Assembly (NCBI GenBank): GCA_963829575.1
Contig: CAWHJF010000016.1
Coordinates: 124,001 to 188,000, forward strand
Reading direction: 5' to 3'
Length of the DNA: 64,000 nucleotides
Source of the DNA: KACC-23026 sp963829575
GTDB lineage: Bacteria > Bacillota > Bacilli > Bacillales > Sporolactobacillaceae
Below, one piece after another: positions 32,889 through 40,486 of the stretch (position 1 is the first letter of the stretch; the number at the start of each line of letters is the position of its first letter). The notes under the pieces were generated by a model, which did not search any database, was not told the origin of the DNA, and saw only the letters and a list, made by a program, of their open reading frames with translations. The position numbers were made by a program, and so were the translations under genes.

Positions 32889-34178
32889 TCAATAATAATG
32901 CGCTAAATACCTCAGTGCCACATAAACGCTAGAAATGATCAAAGACAAGAGCACAACGGGAATGCCGACTTTCATATAAGACACAAATTTTAAAGGATGG
33001 TCGGTTTCCTTTGAATAACCCGTTACGATCACGTTTGCACTCGCTCCAATTAAAGTTGCATTTCCTCCAAGGCATGCCCCAAGCGCTAGCGACCACCATA
33101 ATGGATCCACATTTGAAATCCCTATATTTCCAATTTCTTTAATAACTGGAATCATTGTCGCTACAAATGGAATGTTATCAATAAATCCAGAAAATAGTCC
33201 ACCACCCCAAAGGACAATGAGCCCTGTTCTCGGCAAATCGCCATCCGTCAAATCCAGCAGGCCATTTGCTGCCATATCGATTAAACCAATATGCGCCAAT
33301 CCACCTACTAACATAAAAAGGCCAGTAAAAAAACAGAGCGTCTCCCAATCCACACGCTGACTCACTTCTTTAAGTGAAACATATGGATACGTGAGGAGGA
33401 TTAAGAGCAAGGCGCCTGCAAAAGCGGTCTTCGCCATTTCAATATGAATTATGGAATGAAGCATAAACGTTAAAATGGTTAAAGCAAGCACCCATAACGA
33501 ATGTGTTAACACCGGTCCTTTTTTAAGAAACTCGTACGGGTTGATGGCAACTAATCGCTCGTTCAAATGAGAATCTGGTCGTAAAGAGCCCCGATAAAAA
33601 TAAGCGATGCAAAGAAGCGTGACAAAAAAAATGATGAGAACAACAGGCGCTAAGTGGACGATAAAGGCATTAAAATCAAGATGTTCAACCGCTTGGCCAA
33701 TCATGAGATTAGGCGGGTCACCAATTAAGGTTGCGGTTCCGCCTATATTTGAAAATAAAATAACAGATATCAAAAAAGGATGTGACGGCAGTTTCAAGGT
33801 TTGGGTTAACCGTAAGACAACCGGTACAATTAATAAGACTGTTGTAACATTATCTAAGAACGCCGAGCCAACGGCGGTCAGACAGCTAATTACAACAAGA
33901 AGCATGACGGGTCTCGCCCCAACTCGTTTCGCGAGTCTAAGGGAGACAAATTCAAACACCCCAGTTTGACTTGTAATGGCAACCAAAACCATCATGGAGA
34001 AAAGGAGTAAGATTGTATCCCAATCCACTGCATTCAACAGCAGTTCCCGAAGCGGAGCAACCCCGGAGAGTGCCATCAACAAACCGCCTAACAACGCGAT
34101 AAACGCGCGATTAAAAACCTCTAACATAATTAATACATAGCAGCCAATGAATATGATGAGTGCAAGAACCAGTCCCAC
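32889..34178 (-). CDS. ArsB/NhaD-type ion transporter (IT superfamily)
   Basis: About 429 residues and 11-12 membrane helices, with two homologous halves. Each half carries the IT signature: ILFSNIGGTATLIGDPPNLMIG in the first and ACLGGNATLIGASANVIVTG in the second. This fits ArsB, NhaD or P-protein-like carriers; the ion (arsenite, Na+/H+ or a carboxylate) cannot be told, and no arsenic genes are nearby. GTG 34178 has GGGGGG at 5 bases; an ATG at 34223 would add 15 residues but lacks a site. It interrupts the yrbG-yrzE neighbourhood known from B. subtilis, so it is an insertion relative to that order. Confidence 0.85.
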   Translation of the reverse strand: MGLVLALIIFIGCYVLIMLEVFNRAFIALLGGLLMALSGVAPLRELLLNAVDWDTILLLFSMMVLVAITSQTGVFEFVSLRLAKRVGARPVMLLVVISCLTAVGSAFLDNVTTVLLIVPVVLRLTQTLKLPSHPFLISVILFSNIGGTATLIGDPPNLMIGQAVEHLDFNAFIVHLAPVVLIIFFVTLLCIAYFYRGSLRPDSHLNERLVAINPYEFLKKGPVLTHSLWVLALTILTFMLHSIIHIEMAKTAFAGALLLILLTYPYVSLKEVSQRVDWETLCFFTGLFMLVGGLAHIGLIDMAANGLLDLTDGDLPRTGLIVLWGGGLFSGFIDNIPFVATMIPVIKEIGNIGISNVDPLWWSLALGACLGGNATLIGASANVIVTGYSKETDHPLKFVSYMKVGIPVVLLSLIISSVYVALRYLAHYY

Positions 34179-34263
34179 CTTTTCCCCCCTTCCAACCTTC
34201 CTATACATCATATGTCCAAGCATCTTACTTCATGAACTTCTAAATGCGTCCAAGCCTGAATAA

Positions 34264-34322
34264 AGTTATAAAGTAAATCTTCATTAAGGCGGGGTAAAGA
34301 GAAATAACCCTTTATTGGGGGC
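34264..34322 (+). repeat. Degraded copy of the 53881 structured element, upstream of yrzE
   Basis: TTATAAAGTAAATCTTCATT (34266-34285) matches TTGTAAAGTAAACCTTCATT at 53881-53900 at 18 of 20 bases. Further on, CCTTTATTGGGGGCAG here resembles CCTTTACGGGCAG there. The two paired hairpins of the longer copy are not preserved. It lies within 100 bases of the yrzE start. Confidence 0.5.
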
Positions 34323-34357
34323 AGCAAACACATTTTTCCTTAAAGGAGGTGACGGGC

Positions 34358-34729
34358 ATGTCGAAAAGAATGTTTGCAGCGGCTGGTTACGGCATCATTG
34401 TTTCACTTATTGTCATCTTATTTTCAGCTTTAATTTTGGCCGCACTTTTAAGACTAACTGCATTATCTGAAAACGCTTTGGGTGTTTGGCCGATGATTCT
34501 TTCTTTTATCGCTCTGTTTATTGGCGGGATTTTTTCTGGAGCAAAATTAAAAGAACAAGGCTTAATTATTGGGGCATTGACCGGGATTCTCTATTCCTTG
34601 TTCATCTTTGCTATCCTGTTCCTCGGCTATGACCATAGCTTGAACATGCATCAATTCATCATTGCGTTATTTAATATCGTGGTGACCGGAATTGGTGGGA
34701 TTCTCGGAGTCAACCTATTCAACAAGTAA
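34358..34729 (+). CDS. yrzE: YrzE/TIGR04086 family membrane protein
   Basis: Membrane protein of 123 residues with four helices (about 8-32, 41-62, 67-88, 98-120) and the family pattern SGAKLKEQGLIIGALTG in the central loop. Function unknown. TIGR04086 proteins are limited to spore-formers and lie beside yajC in Bacillus and Clostridium, as here (convergent to yajC). ATG 34358 has a near-perfect AAAGGAGGTGA. A degraded copy of the intergenic structured element is just upstream. Confidence 0.85.
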   Translation: MSKRMFAAAGYGIIVSLIVILFSALILAALLRLTALSENALGVWPMILSFIALFIGGIFSGAKLKEQGLIIGALTGILYSLFIFAILFLGYDHSLNMHQFIIALFNIVVTGIGGILGVNLFNK

Positions 34730-34742
34730 AAAAAGACAAGTA

Positions 34743-34772
34743 AAAAAGCGGAGAGCATGCTCTCCGCTTTTT
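34743..34772. terminator. Bidirectional terminator between yrzE and yajC
   Basis: A 15-bp palindrome (34743-34757 with 34758-34772; the central CATG would form the loop) with A5 and T5 ends, giving a U-run in both directions. Confidence 0.9.
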
Positions 34773-34783
34773 TAACTTACTTT

Positions 34784-35119
34784 TTAGTCTTCTTCAGCTT
34801 CTCCAGCCGATTTCTCAAGAGAAACCTCTTCTTTTTTCTCATGTTTTTCATGGGGATTGGTTTTGGATTGAACAATTTCACGAATCGATTGACGGTCAAA
34901 CGTTAAACGGGTGTTCCCATTACATTTAATTGTCACAGTGCTGTCATCAATTGTGTCGACAATTCCGTGCAAGCCGCCGATCGTTGTAATTTTGTCCCCT
35001 TTTCCTAAACTGCTTTGCATCTCTTTCGTTTGTTTAGTCCGTTTCTGCTGAGGACGAATCAACAAAAAGTAAAAGATCGCTAAAAATACAATGAGTGGTA
35101 ATATTGTTCCTATTCCCAT
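34784..35119 (-). CDS. yajC: Preprotein translocase subunit YajC
   Basis: Single-helix membrane protein associated with SecDF. It has 111 residues from ATG 35119, preceded by AGGAGGG; the longer reading from 35143 starts inside tgt. The helix at 4-22 is followed by the family motif FLLIRPQQKRTKQTKEM and the SH3-like segment KGDKITTIGGLHGIVD. The acidic, Lys-rich tail is variable. Last gene of queA-tgt-yajC, the standard order. Confidence 0.95.
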   Translation of the reverse strand: MGIGTILPLIVFLAIFYFLLIRPQQKRTKQTKEMQSSLGKGDKITTIGGLHGIVDTIDDSTVTIKCNGNTRLTFDRQSIREIVQSKTNPHEKHEKKEEVSLEKSAGEAEED

Positions 35120-35139
35120 GCGTGTCCCTCCTATAGGTA

Positions 35140-36285
35140 TCAAAAATTTCTAGCATTTGGTCCGTTAAACCCATATTGTTCGAAGAATGTCTCTCTGAAA
35201 TCAAGCAGCCTGTCCTCTTGAATGGCTTGTCTAACTGACTTCATCAATTTTAACAGAAAATACAGGTTGTGGTAAGTCGTAAGTCTAAACCCAAACGTTT
35301 CATTGGCTTTTACCAAATGACGAATGTAAGCACGTGAATAGGTTTTGCAGACATGGCAGTCACAATTTGGATCCAGAGGTCTAAAGTCTCGCGCGTATTT
35401 GGCATTCCGAACGACAAGCCGACCCTCACTCGTCATAAGTGTACCGTTTCGAGCAATTCGAGTTGGAAGCACACAGTCAAACATATCAATGCCACGGATG
35501 GCACCATCGATTAAAGAATCCGGTGAGCCAACACCCATTAAGTACCGCGGTTTATCTGTCGGCAAGAGCGGTGTGGTATATTCTAAAACCTCGTTCATCA
35601 CAGACTTGGGTTCTCCAACCGAGAGACCTCCAACCGCGTACCCTGGAAAATCAAGTGAGGTTAACTCACGTGCGCTTTGTTTGCGTAGCGCCTCATGCTC
35701 TCCCCCTTGGACGATGCCAAATAGGGCTTGTCGCATAGGATTCTGGTTCGCCTGAAGACACCGTTCCGCCCAGCGGCTTGTCCGCTCAACAGAAGCTTTC
35801 ATATACTCATATTCTGCAGGATAAGGCGGGCACTCGTCAAATGCCATCATAATATCTGATCCAAGCGCATTTTGAACATGAATGGATTTTTCTGGAGACA
35901 AAAACAGCTTGTCCCCGTTCAGATGGTTACGAAAATGGACGCCTTCTTCTGTGATTTCACGCAAATCGCTCAAACTGAACACTTGAAAGCCACCTGAATC
36001 TGTGAGGATCCCTTGATCCCAGTTCATAAATCGGTGTAGCCCACCCGCTTCTTCCACAATCTCTTCTCCCGGGCGTAACCAAAGGTGGTAGGTGTTGCTT
36101 AAAATCACCCCAGCCCCCATTTCTTTCAGCTCTTCTGGGCTCATGGTCTTAACAGTCGCAAGCGTCCCAACTGGCATGAACATTGGGGTATCAAAGGTCC
36201 CGTGCGGCGTATGAAGGCGACCCAAACGGGCACCTGATTGCTTACAAGTCTTAATTAATTCATATGTAACAGGTGGTGTATTCAT
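35140..36285 (-). CDS. tgt: Queuine/preQ1 tRNA-guanine transglycosylase
   Basis: Exchanges guanine 34 for preQ1 in tRNAs with GUN anticodons. It has 381 residues and a TIM-barrel fold. The active-site region LTDSGGFQVFSL (Asp near residue 91) is present, as is the second Asp in MFDCVLPTRIARNG. The C-terminal zinc site is CDCHVCKTYSRAYIRHL. The start ATG 36285 overlaps the queA stop as ATGA. With queA upstream the operon covers two successive steps of queuosine synthesis. Confidence 0.97.
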   Translation of the reverse strand: MNTPPVTYELIKTCKQSGARLGRLHTPHGTFDTPMFMPVGTLATVKTMSPEELKEMGAGVILSNTYHLWLRPGEEIVEEAGGLHRFMNWDQGILTDSGGFQVFSLSDLREITEEGVHFRNHLNGDKLFLSPEKSIHVQNALGSDIMMAFDECPPYPAEYEYMKASVERTSRWAERCLQANQNPMRQALFGIVQGGEHEALRKQSARELTSLDFPGYAVGGLSVGEPKSVMNEVLEYTTPLLPTDKPRYLMGVGSPDSLIDGAIRGIDMFDCVLPTRIARNGTLMTSEGRLVVRNAKYARDFRPLDPNCDCHVCKTYSRAYIRHLVKANETFGFRLTTYHNLYFLLKLMKSVRQAIQEDRLLDFRETFFEQYGFNGPNARNF

Positions 36286-37325
36286 GTCCTTTTCCTTTCT
36301 GATACGAACATCGCATCGCCAAAACTAAAAAAGCGATAGTGTTCTTGTACGGCAATATTATAGGCATTTAACACAAAGTCTCGTCCCGCAAACGCACTAA
36401 CCAACATGATTAACGTCGATTTTGGCAGATGGAAATTCGTAATAAACGCATCCACACCGCGAAACGCATATCCTGGAAAAATAAAAATATCGGTCCAACC
36501 CGAGGCTTCACGGAATTCACCATCGAACTTTTGAGCAATCGTCTCTAGCGTCCGAATCACTGTTGTGCCAACCGCAACTACGCGTTTCCCATTCTTATGC
36601 GCCGCGTTTAGCGCCTCGGCCGTTTCTTTTGTCATTTGATAAAATTCAGCGTGCATTTGATGGTCTTCAATCGAATCCACTTTAACCGGACGAAACGTTC
36701 CGAGCCCGACATGGAGAGTAATAAACTGAATGGTGACTCCTTTTTCACGAATGGTCTCGAGTAAAGCTTCTGTAAAATGGAGGCCGGCTGTTGGTGCGGC
36801 GGCTGACCCATTGTGTTTTGCATAGACCGTTTGATAGCGTTCTTGGTCGTCTAACTGCTCACGAATATAAGGTGGAAGCGGCATTGTGCCCAGTTCTTCG
36901 AGCCGTTCTTGAAAAATCCCCTCATAAGTAAAACGAAATTTTCGCCTTCCTTCATCCAAAAGCGCAACACAAGTTGCTTTAAGCTGGCCCGATCCAAAAG
37001 AAATGACCGTTCCTTCTTTCACTCGCTTGGCTGGCTTGGTTAAACATTCCCACTCATCGCCTTCAATTTGTTTTAATAAGAGCACTTCAACATGGGCATC
37101 CGTTTCTTCCTTGACCCCAAATAAACGAGCGGGCAGTACCCGTGTGTCATTTAAGACTAAACAATCTCCCGGATTTAAATAATCAAGTAGATCGGAAAAA
37201 CGTTTATGTTCGATTGATTCTTGGTTTGGATTTAAGACCATCAGCTTTGAAGCAGTACGCTCTTTTAATGGCGTTTGCGCAATCAACGCTTCTGGTAATT
37301 CAAAATCAAAGTGTGACACATCCAT
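36282..37325 (-). CDS. queA: S-adenosylmethionine:tRNA ribosyltransferase-isomerase QueA
   Basis: Transfers the ribosyl part of SAM to preQ1-tRNA, giving epoxyqueuosine-tRNA. It has 347 residues, full length. Family motifs: FDFELPEALIAQTPL at the N-terminus, GDCLVLNDTRVLPARL near 53-68, AAPTAGLHFTEALL near 178, and the C-terminal TNFHLPKSTLIMLVSAF. The start ATG 37325 is 116 bases below ruvB. Coupled to tgt by a 4-base overlap. Confidence 0.97.
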   Translation of the reverse strand: MDVSHFDFELPEALIAQTPLKERTASKLMVLNPNQESIEHKRFSDLLDYLNPGDCLVLNDTRVLPARLFGVKEETDAHVEVLLLKQIEGDEWECLTKPAKRVKEGTVISFGSGQLKATCVALLDEGRRKFRFTYEGIFQERLEELGTMPLPPYIREQLDDQERYQTVYAKHNGSAAAPTAGLHFTEALLETIREKGVTIQFITLHVGLGTFRPVKVDSIEDHQMHAEFYQMTKETAEALNAAHKNGKRVVAVGTTVIRTLETIAQKFDGEFREASGWTDIFIFPGYAFRGVDAFITNFHLPKSTLIMLVSAFAGRDFVLNAYNIAVQEHYRFFSFGDAMFVSERKRT

Positions 37326-37440
37326 GTGTTCCCAATTGCCTCCCTTTGGTTTAACGCCCTCTCCCTAGACTTGAGAAAATAGGAGAGAAAGGCCCTACTT
37401 ATGACCGACTAAATAATTAAACGTTTCCCAATGCTAAGCA

Positions 37441-38442
37441 TTAAAAGTCAGCCTTTTTTTTAAAATGTTCATAGACTAATGGCGTGACAACCCGTCCTCG
37501 CGGCGTCCTTTGGAGAAAGCCAATTTGAAGCAGATACGGCTCATAGACATCTTCAATTGTATGGCGCTCTTCGCCAATGGTTGCCGCTAAGGTATCCAAG
37601 CCGACGGGTCCACCGCCAAACTTTTCGACAATGCTCAAAAGTAAGAGGTGATCAATATGATCTAGTCCCATTTCGTCTACTTGTAATCGACCGAGCGCAT
37701 GTTGTGCCGTCGCAAGTGTAATTTCCCCATCATCTTTGACTTGAGCAAAGTCTCTTATACGCCGAAGCAGTCGATTGGCAATCCGGGGAGTCCCTCTGGA
37801 GCGTCTCGATACTTCATTTGCCGCTTCGTCCTCAATCACGCTTCCAAGCACTTTCGCGGTTCGTGTGACAATTAGGGCTAACTCACTTGGTTCATAAAAC
37901 TTTAGTCGACACACTACTCCGAATCGATCTCGAAGCGGGGCCGATAAATAACCGGCCCGGGTAGTTGCCCCTACCAATGTAAAAGGTGGCAGATCCAGTC
38001 GAACCGAGTGAGCGGTTTCGCCCTTCCCCAATACAATATCCAAACAAAAATCCTCCATGGCAGGATAGAGGACTTCTTCAACCGTTCGAGGAAGTCTATG
38101 AATTTCATCAATGAAAAGGACATCCCCAGGTTCCAAGGCTGTGAGGAGTGCTGCCAAATCCCCTGGTCTTTCAATGGCAGGTCCTGACGTCATGCGAATT
38201 CCTGCTCCCATTTCATGGGCAATGATCATAGAGAGTGTGGTTTTTCCAAGTCCAGGAGGTCCATATAAAAGCACATGGTCAAGCGGTTCTTCTCGCCTTT
38301 TCGCTGCTTCTATGAAAACGCTCAAATTGGCTTTCACATGTTCTTGACCAATATAATCTGCCAGGGTTCCTGGACGAATGCCCGCTTCAGCTGTTTCCTC
38401 ATCATGGATTGAATCCAATGATACCAAACGCTCCTCGTCCAT
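37441..38442 (-). CDS. ruvB: Holliday junction helicase motor RuvB
   Basis: AAA+ motor that drives branch migration with RuvA. It has 333 residues. The N-terminal extension contains IRPGTLADYIGQ, Walker A is GPPGLGKTT (about residue 60), Walker B is DVLFIDEIHRLPR, and sensor 1 is LVGATTRAGYLSAPLRDRFG with the arginine finger. The C-terminal winged helix ends with GFLQRTPRGRVVT. ATG 38442 lies 15 bases below the ruvA stop, with a GGGGGA-type site. Confidence 0.98.
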   Translation of the reverse strand: MDEERLVSLDSIHDEETAEAGIRPGTLADYIGQEHVKANLSVFIEAAKRREEPLDHVLLYGPPGLGKTTLSMIIAHEMGAGIRMTSGPAIERPGDLAALLTALEPGDVLFIDEIHRLPRTVEEVLYPAMEDFCLDIVLGKGETAHSVRLDLPPFTLVGATTRAGYLSAPLRDRFGVVCRLKFYEPSELALIVTRTAKVLGSVIEDEAANEVSRRSRGTPRIANRLLRRIRDFAQVKDDGEITLATAQHALGRLQVDEMGLDHIDHLLLLSIVEKFGGGPVGLDTLAATIGEERHTIEDVYEPYLLQIGFLQRTPRGRVVTPLVYEHFKKKADF

Positions 38443-38457
38443 TCTCGTTCCCCCTCT

Positions 38458-39060
38458 CTAGTCTTTTAACATCAATTGTAAAGCAGCCTTTATGTAACCT
38501 TCTGTTGAAAGCGCCTGGGCCTTTAATTTAGGCATGACACGATCAATTTCCCGTTCGGAGTAACCTAAGGCCTTCAAAGCTTGAAACGCGTCCTGAAGGG
38601 CGTTATGATCCATCTCTGGCATGGTTTCAGTCATGGATGGCGCGTCACTTACTGTTGGTAGATTAAATCCTTTAAATTTTCCCTTTAGATCTAATATAAT
38701 TTGCCGGGCTGTTTTTTTTCCGATTCCAGGAAATTGCGTTAAGTACCGTTCATTTTCTTCCTCTATGGCTTCAATGACCCGCCCCGGTGTGCCTGTTGCT
38801 AAAATAGCCAACGCACCTTTTGGACCAATCCCTGACACACCTAGTAACTGTACGAACAATTGACGCTCATCCCGCGTTTTAAACCCATATAAATTCATGA
38901 CATCTTCTCTTACATGAAGATAGGTATATATGATGGTCTCTTGATTCTCTGAGTACTGATAGGGATTCGGGCAATAGATTAAATAGCCAATGCCATGATT
39001 GGCAATGACAACCGAATCTGTCGTAACTTTTGCGACCTTACCTTCTATAAATTCGTACAC
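38458..39060 (-). CDS. ruvA: Holliday junction DNA-binding protein RuvA
   Basis: Tetrameric junction-binding protein, 200 residues. Domain I is an OB fold (MYEFIEGKVAKVTTDSVVI), domain II holds helix-hairpin-helix motifs (LLGVSGIGPKGALAIL and LTQFPGIGKKTARQIILDLK), and domain III is the C-terminal RuvB-binding helix bundle (ALKALGYSEREIDRVM), all in order. It is followed at 15 bases by ruvB. ATG 39060 has a GGAGGA-type site. Confidence 0.97.
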   Translation of the reverse strand: MYEFIEGKVAKVTTDSVVIANHGIGYLIYCPNPYQYSENQETIIYTYLHVREDVMNLYGFKTRDERQLFVQLLGVSGIGPKGALAILATGTPGRVIEAIEEENERYLTQFPGIGKKTARQIILDLKGKFKGFNLPTVSDAPSMTETMPEMDHNALQDAFQALKALGYSEREIDRVMPKLKAQALSTEGYIKAALQLMLKD

Positions 39061-39183
39061 CGATTCTCCTCCAACTTCTCATTTTAACATTCTTCATCAT
39101 ATCATACTCTCAACCAACAGGGAAATGTCTGTTCGTATGCGACTTTTAAAAAAACAATCGAAAATTGGCTGGTTGAAACCAAA

Positions 39184-39215
39184 GTAAAAGAGAAGCCTCA
39201 GGGCTTCTCTTTTAC
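39184..39215. terminator. Terminator after bofC
   Basis: A perfect 14-bp stem (39184-39197 with 39202-39215) with a tetraloop, ending in TTTTAC on the 3' arm. It lies 6 bases below the bofC stop. Confidence 0.8.
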
Positions 39216-39220
39216 AGCTA

Positions 39221-39616
39221 TTAAGCTTTAAACGTGTCGATTTCAAATTGAATGAACGGCGGTGTTTGACCAACCGGAGTGGCTTTTTCTATGTTCAATA
39301 ATTCCTTTCCTTTAACCCCTAACACAGAAAGAATGGAGGCTAACGGGGAGCAAGATGGAACGCTCTTTACAACGTACAAATTCCCTTCGGCTTCTTTGGT
39401 TAGCACGAGTTCTTTATGATTTTGCAAGAAAGATTCAGTTGATACAATATGGGTTTCATAGGTTGTATGAACATCCACGTGATCAGGATAATGGGTAACC
39501 TGATGAATGGTAACCGTCCTTAAGTAATTGGGCTGTGCCGCGTAGGCAGGATGAGTGACTAGTATGAAAGAGAGCAAAACCATCAGAAATAGACTACCTA
39601 ATTTAAATCCAAACAT
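39221..39616 (-). CDS. bofC: BofC-like protein, lacking the C-terminal part
   Basis: BofC is a secreted forespore protein that restrains SpoIVB-dependent signalling to sigma-K. This one has 131 residues against about 170 in B. subtilis. A signal peptide (residues 1-24, ending PAYAA) is followed by the BofC fold region, and the segment SPLASILSVLGVKG...PPFIQFEIDTFKA aligns by eye with the B. subtilis SPLSKVNGYIGV...SFFQIDLERLE segment. The final 35-40 residues of the B. subtilis protein are absent. ATG 39616 has AGAGGTG upstream, and a sigma-G-type promoter is present. Its place next to ruvA fits B. subtilis. Confidence 0.72.
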   Translation of the reverse strand: MFGFKLGSLFLMVLLSFILVTHPAYAAQPNYLRTVTIHQVTHYPDHVDVHTTYETHIVSTESFLQNHKELVLTKEAEGNLYVVKSVPSCSPLASILSVLGVKGKELLNIEKATPVGQTPPFIQFEIDTFKA

Positions 39617-39698
39617 TATGACCACCTCTATACAACGAGTTATTGGTATGGAGCGTTTCTTTGATTTAGTTCAGCCACTCGTTTATTGAATCGTTGAT

Positions 39699-39728
39699 TA
39701 GTATGAAAAAAGGCAGCCTTTTTTATTC
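39699..39728 (-). promoter_or_regulatory. Predicted sigma-G promoter of bofC
   Basis: GAATA (39728-39724) and CATACTA (39705-39699) with exactly 18 bases between them match the sigma-G consensus GHATR-N18-CATHHTA. They lie about 85 bases upstream of bofC, a sigma-G gene in B. subtilis. Confidence 0.65.
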
Positions 39729-39754
39729 ATTTGAAATTTATTTTGAGCACACCG

Positions 39755-39786
39755 AAAAACCGCTGCACGATTGTGCAGCGGTTTTT
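39755..39786. terminator. Terminator after the YhcN-type lipoprotein gene
   Basis: A perfect 14-bp stem (39755-39768 with 39773-39786), a tetraloop and T5/A5 ends. It sits 8 bases below the lipoprotein stop and also reads as a terminator in the other direction. Confidence 0.9.
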
Positions 39787-39794
39787 GAGTCCCA

Positions 39795-40370
39795 TTAACG
39801 GGCGTTATTTTGAAATGGCCGTTGAAAGATGTCCCCTAAATCACTAAAGATGGCACGGACATCCGAACTAACCTCACGACCCGTTGACCCATTTTGAATT
39901 CGATTATTCACTGTATTCATTCGGTTAACCACTCTTTGATCAGTGATGACGCGGACTTGACGGTTCCCGACATAATTTTGTACCACATCGCGAACTCGAC
40001 TTTTAAGGGCACTTGTATCTTTCACATTCCCTGCCGTCGTAACCCCGACAATGACATTATTTCCATTAATTAAAGTGGTTGCATACGTAACCCCTTTAAT
40101 TTCATTCACTTTATTAGCAACTTTTTGAGCCGTTTGATTATTAAATGTGTACGTATTGACCATCTGGTTCGCGGTATTCGTACCGTTATTTAAAGTGGCA
40201 TTATTAAGGTGATCCGCTTGATTTGGAGCGGTTTGATTGGTTCTGTAGTTCACATTTTCTGTGGCTTTTTTACCCATCTGACCGGCATTGTTATTCCCAT
40301 TAGCGCCACATCCAGCAAGAAGACTTCCTGCGATCAAAGCAGTTGACAAAAGTTTGACTGGTTTTTTCAA
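39795..40370 (-). CDS. YhcN/YlaJ family sporulation lipoprotein
   Basis: 191 residues with a lipoprotein signal peptide (KKPVKLLSTALIAGSLLAGC; lipobox LLAGC, Cys 21) and a C-terminal YhcN/YlaJ domain (about 75-150: AQKVANKVNEIKGV, NVIVGVTTAG, VVQNYVGNRQVRVITDQ). YhcN-type lipoproteins are forespore products tied to spore germination and outgrowth. An Asn/Gln-rich linker (22-75) joins the parts. TTG 40370 has AAGGGGGG at 8 bases; that site is the 3' arm of a hairpin (40379-40415), so translation may depend on how the message starts. It lies downstream of safA. Confidence 0.85.
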   Translation of the reverse strand: MKKPVKLLSTALIAGSLLAGCGANGNNNAGQMGKKATENVNYRTNQTAPNQADHLNNATLNNGTNTANQMVNTYTFNNQTAQKVANKVNEIKGVTYATTLINGNNVIVGVTTAGNVKDTSALKSRVRDVVQNYVGNRQVRVITDQRVVNRMNTVNNRIQNGSTGREVSSDVRAIFSDLGDIFQRPFQNNAR

Positions 40371-40378
40371 TTGAAAAA

Positions 40379-40415
40379 CCCCCCTTCAATTTTAGGATAT
40401 CCTAATGATGGGGGG
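40379..40415 (-). terminator. Hairpin after safA that also holds the next gene's Shine-Dalgarno
   Basis: C6 and G6 arms (40379-40384 with 40410-40415) enclose the 14-base palindrome TTAGGATATCCTAA (40392-40405). On the minus strand it ends in GGGGGGTTTTT, so it resembles an intrinsic terminator for safA. The G6 arm is also the ribosome-binding site of the YhcN-type gene. Confidence 0.7.
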
Positions 40416-40486
40416 CTTTAGTCAGTTACAATAAGGGGAAACTGGAATTTTCTGTGCGAGTTCAATTAAACTCGAGTCACACATGA

